Positions 1 through 5,511 are shown, counted from the first letter of the stretch. The stretch: DNA of 8,259 bases from an uncultured Collinsella sp. (GCA_900550205.1 URRJ01000084.1:1-8259); one strand, 5' to 3'. Notes: generated by a model from the letters alone, not told the origin. Made by a program: numbers and translations.

Positions 1-51
1 CGCGGCGGCCCGCGCTGCATGAGCATGCCCTTCTGGCGCGAGGACCTCTAA
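1..51 (+). CDS. arcA: Arginine deiminase, C-terminal 16 residues (partial)
   Basis: This is the 3' end of a gene that begins outside the window; frame 1 reads RGGPRCMSMPFWREDL and stops at TAA 49-51. The RGGPRCMSMP stretch is the hallmark C-terminus of arginine deiminase, and the Cys encoded at 16-18 matches the family's catalytic nucleophile, which forms the covalent amidino intermediate. The enzyme is cytoplasmic and hydrolyses arginine to citrulline and ammonia, the first step of the arginine deiminase pathway. The next gene is an ornithine carbamoyltransferase 105 bases downstream, the expected partner enzyme. Only the tail is visible, so intactness of the rest (guanidinium-binding Asp/His residues) cannot be judged. 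The motif and the neighbour together make the identification strong despite the short length. Confidence 0.88.
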   Translation, partial: RGGPRCMSMPFWREDL

Positions 52-63
52 GTCTTTCCGTTT

Positions 64-92
64 CCGGTGCGGTCCCCCTACAACCGCACCGG
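64..92 (+). promoter_or_regulatory. Intercistronic stem-loop between arcA and arcB
   Basis: CCGGTGCGGT (64-73) is the exact reverse complement of ACCGCACCGG (83-92), giving a 10-bp G+C-rich stem with a 9-nt loop. Only three Ts follow (93-95), so it is a weak terminator at best. A second small stem, GCCCG/CGGGC (97-101 with 107-111), follows directly. The position, 13 bases after the arcA stop and well before the arcB ribosome binding site, suggests partial termination or a processing and stability element that sets the arcA:arcB ratio. The pairing is seen; the role is inferred. Confidence 0.6.
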
Positions 93-156
93 TTTCGCCC
101 GTCAAACGGGCAACACTAATACTTACGTAATTCATTTCTTCGAAAGGATTCGAACC

Positions 157-1152
157 ATGGGTGTTAACCTCTCCGGCCGTAGCTTCCTCAAGCTTCTCGA
201 CCTCACCACCGAGGAGATCGAGTACCTGCTCAAGCTCTCCAAGAACTTCAAGGATATGAAGCGCGCTGGCGTTCCTCACCGCTATCTCGAGGGCAAGAAC
301 ATCGTTCTGCTCTTCCAGAAGACCTCCACTCGTACCCGCTGCGCCTTCGAGGTCGGCGGCATGGATCTGGGCATGGGCGTCACCTACCTCGATCCCGGTT
401 CGTCCCAGATGGGCAAGAAGGAGTCCATCGAGGACACCGCCCGCGTTCTCGGCCGCATGTATGACGGCATCGAGTTCCGTGGCTTTGCCCAGGACGACGT
501 CGAGGAGCTCGCCGCTAAGTCCGGCGTGCCCGTGTGGAACGGCCTGACCACCGAGTGGCACCCCACCCAGATGCTCGCCGATATCCTGACCGTCCAGGAG
601 AACTTCAACTACGACATCAAGGGCAAGACCCTCGTCTTCATGGGCGACTGCAAGAACAACGTCGCTCGCTCCCTTATGGTTGTATGCTCCAAGCTCGGCA
701 TGAACTTCGTGGCCTGCGGCCCCGAGGAGTGCATGCCCGCTGACGACGTCATCGAGGCCTGCAAGCCCATCGCCGAGGCCAACGGCTGCACCATCAAGCT
801 GACCACCGACGTCAAGGACGGCGTCACCGGTGCCGACGTTATCTACACCGACGTGTGGGTCTCCATGGGCGAGCCCGACGAGGTCTGGGCCGAGCGCATC
901 GCTCAGCTCACCCCGTATCGTGTCACTTCCGAGGTCATGGCCATGGCCAACCCGGGTGCCATCTTCCTGCACTGCCTGCCCAGCTTCCACGACACCAACA
1001 CCACCATTGGCGCCGAGAAGTGCGAGCAGTTCGGCATCACCGAGCAGGAGGTCACCGACGAGGTCTTCGAGAGCCCCGCTTCCAAGGTCTTCGACGAGGC
1101 CGAGAACCGCATGCACACCATCAAGGCTGTCATGTACGCCACGCTCAAGTAA
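157..1152 (+). CDS. arcB: Ornithine carbamoyltransferase, catabolic type
   Basis: A 331-residue cytoplasmic enzyme, the usual family length. It catalyses reversible transfer of the carbamoyl group between carbamoyl phosphate and ornithine; in the deiminase pathway it runs toward ornithine plus carbamoyl phosphate. Visible motifs in order: STRTR (57-61), the carbamoyl-phosphate loop; HPTQ (135-138); MGDCKNNVARS (162-172) at the start of the ornithine-binding domain; D232-VWVSMG (232-238); and HCLP (272-275) with the ornithine-site Cys273. HCLP is followed by SFHD, as in catabolic ArcB enzymes (typically HCLPAFHD), rather than the HCLPAHRG-like sequence of biosynthetic ArgF. The frame stays open upstream to a GTG at 67, but ATG 157 is chosen because GAAAGGA at 142-148 is well spaced before it, MGVNLSGRSFL is a normal N-terminus, and the longer form would span the hairpin at 64-92. 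It follows arcA and precedes the carrier. Codons are strongly biased to GCC, AAG and CTC, consistent with high expression. Confidence 0.95.
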   Translation: MGVNLSGRSFLKLLDLTTEEIEYLLKLSKNFKDMKRAGVPHRYLEGKNIVLLFQKTSTRTRCAFEVGGMDLGMGVTYLDPGSSQMGKKESIEDTARVLGRMYDGIEFRGFAQDDVEELAAKSGVPVWNGLTTEWHPTQMLADILTVQENFNYDIKGKTLVFMGDCKNNVARSLMVVCSKLGMNFVACGPEECMPADDVIEACKPIAEANGCTIKLTTDVKDGVTGADVIYTDVWVSMGEPDEVWAERIAQLTPYRVTSEVMAMANPGAIFLHCLPSFHDTNTTIGAEKCEQFGITEQEVTDEVFESPASKVFDEAENRMHTIKAVMYATLK

Positions 1153-1167
1153 GAGCATCTAGCATCT

Positions 1168-1205
1168 CGCTCGGGGTGTATTGCTGCACACCCCGAGCGG
1201 TTTTA
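1168..1205 (+). terminator. Intrinsic terminator after arcB
   Basis: A perfect 12-bp stem, CGCTCGGGGTGT (1168-1179) with ACACCCCGAGCG (1188-1199), has an 8-nt loop and is followed by GTTTTAT. The T tract is short (four Ts), so readthrough into the carrier gene is plausible. It lies 15 bases after the arcB stop codon. Confidence 0.85.
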
Positions 1206-1215
1206 TCTGGTAATA

Positions 1216-1266
1216 ATCTCGCATCAAGCGGCAGGCACGGCACGGAAGAGCCGCTTCGGGCGAGAT
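1216..1266 (+). promoter_or_regulatory. Nested stem-loop in the leader of the carrier gene
   Basis: ATCTCGC (1216-1222) pairs with GCGAGAT (1260-1266). Inside it AAGCGGC (1226-1232) pairs with GCCGCTT (1250-1256). The two 7-bp helices are separated by a symmetric 3x3 internal loop and capped by a 17-nt loop (1233-1249). No T tract follows, so this is not a terminator. It sits between the arcB terminator and the ribosome binding site at 1283-1290. It may be an mRNA 5' stabiliser, a processing site or a regulatory leader. The pairing is seen; the function is inference. Confidence 0.55.
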
Positions 1267-1299
1267 CAGTAAATGATTTATGAAGGGGGGATGAGAACT

Positions 1300-2778
1300 A
1301 TGACTGAGACCGCTAAGAAAAAGCGCGGTATGCCTTCATCGTTCACCATTCTTCTTGCTCTGCTGGCAATTGTTGCAGTGATTACTGTTATCGTCTCCGG
1401 CACGTCCGGCGGCGAGGTTACTGCCGCCCGTCTGAGCGATTTCTGCACCGCCCCGATTCTGGGCTTCGCTGATGCTCTGCCCGTCTGCCTCTTCGTTATG
1501 ATCCTGGGCGGCTTCCTCGGTATGATGACCGAGACCGGCGCCCTGGACAACGGCATCGCCGTTCTGGTGCAGAAGCTTAAGGGCAACGAGATCATGCTCA
1601 TTCCCGTGCTGATGCTCATCTTTTCCCTCGGTGGTACCACCTATGGTATGTGCGAGGAGACCGTTCCCTTCTACGCCCTGCTCGCCGCTACCATGATGGC
1701 TGCTGGCTTCGACCCCATGGTCGGCGCCGCTACCGTCCTGCTCGGCGCTGGCTGCGGCTGCCTCGGCTCCACGGTTAACCCGTTCGCCGTCGGCGCTGCC
1801 GTCGACGCTCTGACCGGCGTTGGCATTGAGGTCAACCAGTCCATCATCATCGGCCTCGGTGCCGTCCTGTGGATTGTCACTACCGCTATGTCCATCTTCT
1901 TCGTGATGAACTACGCCAAGAAGGTCAAGGCTGACAAGGGTTCCACCATCCTGTCGATGCAGGAGCTCAAGGACGCCGAAGAGGCTCACGGCAAGGCTGC
2001 TTCCGAGGTCAACAAGGAGGTCAAGCTCACCGGTCGTCAGAAGGGTGTTCTGATCGCCTTTGCCTTCACCTTCGTCGTCATGATCGTCGGCTTCATTCCG
2101 CTGGCCGACCTCAACGAGGGCGTCGCCAACTTCTTTGACGCTGGCGCTGTCTACGACGCCGACGGTAATGCCGTCGTCCAGGGCTGGTCTGCCCTGATCA
2201 CCGGTCTGCCCATTGGCCAGTGGTACTTCGACGAGGCTTCCACCTGGTTCTTCCTCATGGCTATCCTGATCGGTATCATCGGTGGCCTGTCCGAGAAGCA
2301 GATCGTTAACACCTTCATCACCGGCGCTGCCGACATGATGTCCGTTGTTCTCGTCATCGCTCTCGCCCGCGGTATCTCCGTCCTCATGGCTAACACCGGT
2401 CTCGACGTCTACGTCCTCGACGCTGCCGCCAAAGCCCTGGCTGGTCTGTCCGGCGTGATCTTCGCCCCCATGAGCTTCCTGGTCTACTTTGGTCTGTCCT
2501 TCCTGATCCCCTCGACCTCCGGTATGGCCACCGTTTCCATGCCCATCATGGGACCGCTGGCTGTTAAGCTCGGCTTCTCGCCTGAGGTCATGGTCATGAT
2601 CTTCTCCTCTGCCATCGGCGTTGTGAACCTGTTCACCCCGACCTCCGGCGCCATCATGGGCGGTCTCGCCCTGGCCAAGATCGAGTGGACGACCTGGCTC
2701 AAGTTTGCCCTTAAGCTCATCGTCGCTCTCTCCGTCGTCTGTGCCATCATCCTGACCGTTGCTTGCGTGATGCTCTAA
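1300..2778 (+). CDS. YfcC-family (DcuC superfamily) membrane carrier, probable arginine/ornithine exchanger
   Basis: A 492-residue integral membrane protein with a basic cytoplasmic N-terminus (TAKKKRG) and about 11-13 hydrophobic segments (first at about 13-34, last about 470-491). Family motifs visible: GGTTYGMCEE (111-120), STVNPFAVG (157-165), SFLIPSTSGMATVSMP (400-415) and TPTSGAIMGGLALAKIEW (446-463). A charged stretch at about 207-247 is probably a cytoplasmic loop, and a polar loop at about 268-310 separates the two halves. YfcC proteins are related to anaerobic C4-dicarboxylate carriers, but members also sit in arginine deiminase clusters (as I recall, in streptococci) and act as ArcD-type exchangers. 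Placement directly after arcA-arcB argues for arginine/ornithine exchange here; substrate is inferred. ATG 1300 is preferred over ATGs at 1273 and 1291 because AAGGGGGG (1283-1290) is spaced 9 bases before it. An oligopeptide or dicarboxylate substrate is not excluded. Confidence 0.88.
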   Translation: MTETAKKKRGMPSSFTILLALLAIVAVITVIVSGTSGGEVTAARLSDFCTAPILGFADALPVCLFVMILGGFLGMMTETGALDNGIAVLVQKLKGNEIMLIPVLMLIFSLGGTTYGMCEETVPFYALLAATMMAAGFDPMVGAATVLLGAGCGCLGSTVNPFAVGAAVDALTGVGIEVNQSIIIGLGAVLWIVTTAMSIFFVMNYAKKVKADKGSTILSMQELKDAEEAHGKAASEVNKEVKLTGRQKGVLIAFAFTFVVMIVGFIPLADLNEGVANFFDAGAVYDADGNAVVQGWSALITGLPIGQWYFDEASTWFFLMAILIGIIGGLSEKQIVNTFITGAADMMSVVLVIALARGISVLMANTGLDVYVLDAAAKALAGLSGVIFAPMSFLVYFGLSFLIPSTSGMATVSMPIMGPLAVKLGFSPEVMVMIFSSAIGVVNLFTPTSGAIMGGLALAKIEWTTWLKFALKLIVALSVVCAIILTVACVML

Positions 2779-2880
2779 GTACCCAACGGGTACCCCACGG
2801 AAACCTTGACGATCCTGTATAGGATCACCTGGTCATCGTCTGTCCGGTGGGGTCAACCCACCGGTAGACTCCTACCTTTA
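2779..2880 (+). ncRNA. Hairpin-rich 3' region after the carrier gene, with competing pairings
   Basis: Local pairings seen: GTACCC/GGGTAC (2779-2784 with 2788-2793); GATCCT/AGGATC (2811-2816 with 2821-2826); CCGGTGGG/CCCACCGG (2844-2851 with 2857-2864, 5-nt loop); GGTAG/CTACC (2863-2867 with 2872-2876). A competing long-range fold also exists: CCCCAC (2793-2798) with GTGGGG (2847-2852), enclosing GACGAT (2808-2813) with ATCGTC (2835-2840). The two sets share bases and cannot form together. The region leads straight into the terminator at 2881. It could be a structured 3' UTR, a 3'-UTR-derived small RNA or an ordinary set of mRNA-end hairpins. I recognise no named RNA family. Confidence 0.35.
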
Positions 2881-2918
2881 GCCCCCTTCCGTTCCGTGCG
2901 CGGGAGGGGGCGCTTTTT
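2881..2918 (+). terminator. Strong intrinsic terminator ending the arginine cluster
   Basis: GCCCCCT (2881-2887) pairs with AGGGGGC (2905-2911). The stem extends inward through one T-G pair and three Watson-Crick pairs (2888-2891 with 2901-2904), leaving a 9-nt loop. After CGC the run TTTTT covers 2914-2918. This is the best terminator in the window and marks the end of the arc transcription unit. Confidence 0.88.
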
Positions 2919-2946
2919 GTTCCGCGGTTTTACCAAACCGCGGAAC
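2919..2946. repeat. Perfect 12-bp inverted repeat with 4-nt loop
   Basis: GTTCCGCGGTTT (2919-2930) and AAACCGCGGAAC (2935-2946) are exact reverse complements around TACC. It begins on the base after the T tract of the preceding terminator. Neither strand has a T run after the stem (the opposite strand reads AAAAA there), so it is not a standard terminator. It could be a second fail-safe hairpin, a protein-binding dyad or a trace of a small mobile repeat. Confidence 0.6.
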
Positions 2947-2988
2947 CGGTCGACGCTGCACGGGCACCAGAGCGACAACTTGTCATTC

Positions 2989-3030
2989 AAAGAGGCCGGC
3001 ATGACCAAAAGGTCTATGCCGACCTCTTTT
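2989..3030. terminator. Long imperfect hairpin, possible bidirectional terminator
   Basis: AAAGAGGCCGGCAT (2989-3002) pairs with ATGCCGACCTCTTT (3016-3029) with one C/A mismatch (2996/3022). Inside it GACC (3003-3006) pairs with GGTC (3011-3014) around an AAAA loop, with T3015 bulged. The + strand arm ends in CTCTTTT and the - strand reading also ends in CTTT, so it could weakly terminate in both directions. As there is already a strong terminator at 2881, this may serve transcription from elsewhere or be a repeat element. Confidence 0.5.
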
Positions 3031-3246
3031 GCGGCGCTGCCATTGTTGGGGCAAAGGTGTCAGATTGCTTTGCGCCATGTCCTCCTCTTTCACGTCACCT
3101 TGCTCGTTCTGGCGGGCTTTCGCTGACTTTTGTTCCACCTGCGGCACTGCCATTGTTGGTGCAGTGGGACAGCTTGCCCGCACTGGTTCCCATTCGCTGG
3201 CTTATGCTCAACCTGCGACATTCCCTTTGTTGGTGCAGGGGAAGTG
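3031..3246 (+). repeat. Three diverged repeat units, two of them in a 74-bp tandem duplication
   Basis: A 23-bp core occurs at 3031-3053, 3141-3163 and 3215-3237. Cores 1 and 2 differ at 2 of 23 bases, cores 2 and 3 at 4 of 23, and all contain TTGTTGG. The last two belong to longer tandem units, 3099-3172 and 3173-3246: both begin CTTGC and share TTCGCTG about 20 bases in and ACCTGCG about 20 bases later. The spacing from core 1 to core 2 is 110 bp, as if the first unit carries an extra 36 bp. The 74-bp period is not a multiple of three, and no frame gives a recognisable protein, so a coding repeat is unlikely. Core 2 can also fold (CACTGC 3145-3150 with GCAGTG 3161-3166). Origin unknown. Confidence 0.55.
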
Positions 3247-3268
3247 CGTGGGGGAGGGTCTGCTCCGC

Positions 3269-3274
3269 TATAAT
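3269..3274 (+). promoter_or_regulatory. -10 box for the DUF1846 gene
   Basis: A perfect TATAAT lies 39 bases upstream of the chosen ATG at 3314, placing a transcript start near 3281 and a leader of about 33 nt. The -35 region about 17 bp upstream (around 3246-3251) is G-rich and does not resemble TTGACA, and there is no TG extension. Either the -10 dominates or an activator or other factor helps. Confidence 0.55.
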
Positions 3275-3313
3275 CGCCTAGGACATTAAATGGAAACGGG
3301 ACGGGAGCCATAC

Positions 3314-4795
3314 ATGCGCCAGGGTTTCGACAACGCGAAGTATATCGAGCTGCAGGCCGCTCATATTAAGGAGCGCATCTCGCAGTTTGGCGGCAAGCTC
3401 TATTTGGAGTTTGGCGGCAAACTGTTTGACGACTATCACGCGAGTCGCGTGCTGCCGGGTTTTGAACCGGACAGTAAATTCCGCATGCTCAAGAGCATTT
3501 CCGATGACGTTGAGGTCATCATCGCGATCAACGCAAACCACATCGAGAAGAATAAGGCCCGTGGCGACCTGGGCATTACCTATGACGAGGACGTTTTGCG
3601 CCTGGTCGACCTGTTCCGCGGCAATGGTTTTGCTGTCGCGGCCGTGGTCATCACCCAGTACGCCGGCCAGCCCGCCGCTGACGTCTTCCGTAATCGCCTA
3701 AACGCGCTCGGCATTCCCGCCAAGCTGCACTATCCCATCGAGGGCTATCCCCACGACGTCGATCTGATCGTGTCCGACGACGGCTACGGCAAGAACGAGT
3801 TTGTCGAGACCACCCGTCCGCTTGTCGTGGTCACAGCGCCGGGTCCTGGCTCGGGTAAGCTCGCCACCTGCCTGTCGCAGCTCTATCACGAGCACAAACA
3901 CGGCACCGCCGCCGGCTACGCCAAGTTCGAGACCTTCCCGGTCTGGAACCTTCCCCTCACGCATCCGGTCAACATCGCCTACGAGGCGGCCACGGCGGAC
4001 CTCGACGATGCCAACATCATCGACTCCTTCCACTTGGAGGCCTACAACAAGACTACGGTCAACTACAACCGTGATGTCGAAGCCTTCCCGGTGGTCCACG
4101 CCTTGATGGAGAAAATCCTGGGCGAGAGTCCCTACCAGAGCCCCACGGACATGGGCGTCAACATGGTCGGCTTTGCCATTACCGATGACGATGCCTGCCG
4201 CGACGCTTCCAAGATGGAGATTGTCCGCCGCTACTTTGCCGCGGTTGAAAACGTGCGCCGCACCGGCGTGGGTGACGAGCAAGTCGACCGCCTCAAGCTC
4301 ATTATGAAGAAAGCCGGCATCGATAAGAACTACTCGCCGGCGCGCTCGGCCGCCCTTACCAGGGAGCAGCTGACGGGTGGTCCCGTGGGCGCCATGGTTA
4401 TGCCCGATGGCTCCGTGGTGACCGGCAAGACCTCCACGCGCCTGGGCGCCGCAAGTTCGCTCATCATGAATGCGCTTAAGCATGTCTCGGGCGTCGACCT
4501 TGAGCTCGAGGTCATCAGCGACGAGGCGATTGAGCCTATCAGCAAGCTCAAGACGCATTTCCTGGGCAGCAAAAACCCGCGCCTGCATACCGACGAGACG
4601 CTTATGGCGCTCTCGATCACCTCGGCTACGAGCGAGACGGCCGCCCGCGTCCTTTCGGGCCTGGAGCAACTGCGCGGCTGCGATGCCTTCTTTAGCGTGA
4701 TTATCTCTCCGACGGACGAGACGGTGCTGCGCAAGCTGGGTATCAATGTGTGCTGCGAGCCCAAGTTCGAGCGCCGTGGGTTCTTCCACCGCTAA
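3314..4795 (+). CDS. DUF1846 family protein
   Basis: A 493-residue soluble protein, full length for the DUF1846 family (PF08903), which has members in Firmicutes, Actinobacteria and other anaerobes and no firmly assigned biochemical role that I know of. Conserved blocks visible: GFDNAKY near the N-terminus (4-10), KLYLEFGGKLFDDYHASRVL (28-47), EKNKARGDLGITYD (78-91), GYPHDVDLIVSDDGYGKN (144-161), APGPGSGKLAT (175-185), YAKFETFPVWNLPL (202-215), SPTDMGVNM (276-284) and LGSKNPRLHTDE (417-428). APGPGSGK resembles a phosphate-binding loop but is not a canonical Walker A, so nucleotide binding is only a suggestion. No signal peptide or membrane segment is seen. ATG 3314 is chosen over an in-frame ATG at 3290 because CGGGAG (3302-3307) is correctly spaced and the family N-terminus starts near GFDN. 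The gene has its own -10 box and terminator, so it stands alone. Confidence 0.92.
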   Translation: MRQGFDNAKYIELQAAHIKERISQFGGKLYLEFGGKLFDDYHASRVLPGFEPDSKFRMLKSISDDVEVIIAINANHIEKNKARGDLGITYDEDVLRLVDLFRGNGFAVAAVVITQYAGQPAADVFRNRLNALGIPAKLHYPIEGYPHDVDLIVSDDGYGKNEFVETTRPLVVVTAPGPGSGKLATCLSQLYHEHKHGTAAGYAKFETFPVWNLPLTHPVNIAYEAATADLDDANIIDSFHLEAYNKTTVNYNRDVEAFPVVHALMEKILGESPYQSPTDMGVNMVGFAITDDDACRDASKMEIVRRYFAAVENVRRTGVGDEQVDRLKLIMKKAGIDKNYSPARSAALTREQLTGGPVGAMVMPDGSVVTGKTSTRLGAASSLIMNALKHVSGVDLELEVISDEAIEPISKLKTHFLGSKNPRLHTDETLMALSITSATSETAARVLSGLEQLRGCDAFFSVIISPTDETVLRKLGINVCCEPKFERRGFFHR

Positions 4796-4815
4796 TCGAG
4801 ATAATTGGTCTGAAC

Positions 4816-4851
4816 GGAGCGCAGCGGGTATACATCCGCTGTGCTCCTTTT
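4816..4851 (+). terminator. Intrinsic terminator after the DUF1846 gene
   Basis: GGAGCGCAGCGG (4816-4827) pairs with CCGCTGTGCTCC (4836-4847): 12 bp with a single G-T pair, an 8-nt loop (GTATACAT), followed by TTTTAT. It starts 21 bases after the stop codon. Confidence 0.87.
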
Positions 4852-4917
4852 ATCAACGAGGCCTTCGTTAAATCTAAAAACAGCCCGTTTACCTGCCTAT
4901 AAGAGATTTGTGCGGTA

Positions 4918-4923
4918 TACAAT
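4918..4923 (+). promoter_or_regulatory. Possible -10 box for the winged-helix gene
   Basis: TACAAT in the context GTATACAATAAC lies in the A+T-rich part of the 198-base gap 4852-5049. A second -10-like TATAAG lies at 4898-4903. Neither has a good -35 at 16-18 bp. A promoter is expected here because a terminator precedes the gap, but the exact box is uncertain. The implied leader would be about 120 nt. Confidence 0.3.
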
Positions 4924-5049
4924 AACCAATAACGCTAACTGTTTCATCCTTTGCGGGGGATGCCGCATGATGGATGTCGCCGGCCATCGTGGGGTGTGCC
5001 GGTCGCGCACGGTGCAGGCGATGCCCGTGCTCGGTTTGAGGAGGCTGCC

Positions 5050-5388
5050 ATGGCGGGCAAGGGTCGTGCGAGTGTCAACGATATGAAACGTGTCGAGGTA
5101 CTGGTGCTGATGGAGATCGCGCAGCAGTCCAAAGACGCCGGCGGATTCTATGGCTTCTCGCGCAAAACGCTTGCCGAGCGCGTGGGGGTGTCGCCGTATC
5201 GCGCCCGCGCGGCAATCGAGCGCCTGGAATCCGAGGATATCATTGAGGTCGTTTCGCGCTACAACGATGACGGTGGCCAGCTTGCAAATGGCATTTGCCT
5301 CACGGCGCACGGCGAGTGGTACCTCAAGGGCGTCCGCGACGGTATGCTCGTCCAGGACATGCTGCGGGACGTTGACGCCGATCGATAG
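5050..5388 (+). CDS. Small winged helix-turn-helix DNA-binding protein
   Basis: A 112-residue protein, probably a cytoplasmic transcription regulator. Residues about 12-26 form the first helix, FSRKTLAERVGVSPYRARAA (36-55) is a clear helix-turn-helix, and IERLESEDIIEV (56-67) followed by a polar turn (SRYNDDGGQLAN, 69-80) and GICLTAHGEWYL (81-92) looks like the wing and closing strand and helix. This layout is that of MarR/GntR/PadR-type winged helices, but no effector domain is present and I cannot assign a family. ATG 5050 is chosen because GAGGAGG (5038-5044) lies 5 bases before it; the frame is open upstream to a TTG at 4951 with an Arg/Ala-rich translation and no ribosome binding site. 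It lies upstream of pyrG but is separated from it by a terminator, so control of pyrG is possible but unproven. An autoregulated housekeeping regulator is an alternative. Confidence 0.78.
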   Translation: MAGKGRASVNDMKRVEVLVLMEIAQQSKDAGGFYGFSRKTLAERVGVSPYRARAAIERLESEDIIEVVSRYNDDGGQLANGICLTAHGEWYLKGVRDGMLVQDMLRDVDADR

Positions 5389-5411
5389 CAGTGTTCAGTC
5401 TCAGTCAAATC

Positions 5412-5441
5412 AACGCCGTCCGGCCACACGGGCGGCGTTTT
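5412..5441 (+). terminator. Intrinsic terminator between the winged-helix gene and pyrG
   Basis: AACGCCGTCC (5412-5421) pairs with GGGCGGCGTT (5430-5439), 10 bp including one T-G pair, with an 8-nt loop and a TTTT run at 5438-5441. It lies 23 bases after the regulator's stop and 125 bases before the pyrG start. It most simply ends the regulator transcript, but it could act as an attenuator if pyrG is read from upstream. Confidence 0.82.
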
Positions 5442-5480
5442 GTTTCGAGATTGAGAAATGCGAGCGCGCGCGAGAAAAAA

Positions 5481-5511
5481 TGCGAACGGCTTGCGGTTCG
5501 AGTATTACAAT
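5481..5511 (+). promoter_or_regulatory. Candidate pyrG promoter
   Basis: TACAAT (5506-5511), within TATTACAAT, is a fair -10 box placed after the terminator and 55 bases before the pyrG ATG. The -35 region is weak (TGCGAA at 5481-5486 with a long 19-bp spacer), preceded by an A6 run (5475-5480) that could act like an UP element. A small dyad, CGAAC (5483-5487) and GTTCG (5496-5500), spans the spacer and could be an operator. A start near 5517-5519 would fall in a CCC run. Confidence 0.35.

Noticed and set aside
67..156. N-terminal extension of arcB from GTG 67
   Set aside because: It would add 30 residues not expected in ornithine carbamoyltransferases, would translate through the 64-92 hairpin, and has no ribosome binding site; ATG 157 has a good one.
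3031..3246. CRISPR array
   Set aside because: Only three imperfect copies with unequal spacing (110 and 74 bp), the tandem spacers are themselves similar, and no cas genes are present.
2919..3246. Insertion sequence or classic MITE
   Set aside because: No transposase, and I could not find terminal inverted repeats with flanking target duplications that bracket the region.
2983..3311. Small open frames on both strands across the repeat region, including minus-strand readings such as CTNNG and CPNNG that recall zinc ribbons
   Set aside because: The pattern lacks the second Cys of CxxC, falls in different frames because the repeat period is 74 bp, and the frames have no ribosome binding sites or recognisable protein content.
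3698..4789. 363-codon open frame on the minus strand opposite the DUF1846 gene
   Set aside because: It is a shadow of a strongly conserved + strand gene in G+C-rich DNA; its translation matches no family and no start signal is seen.
4951..5049. Extended start of the winged-helix gene at TTG 4951
   Set aside because: The added 33 residues are low in structure and no ribosome binding site precedes the TTG, whereas GAGGAGG lies 5 bases before ATG 5050.
4967..5086. 39-codon open frame (MMDVAGHRG...) overlapping the start of the winged-helix gene
   Set aside because: G-rich bases precede it, but the translation is Arg/Val-rich without any family signal, and it would overlap a better-supported start at 5050.
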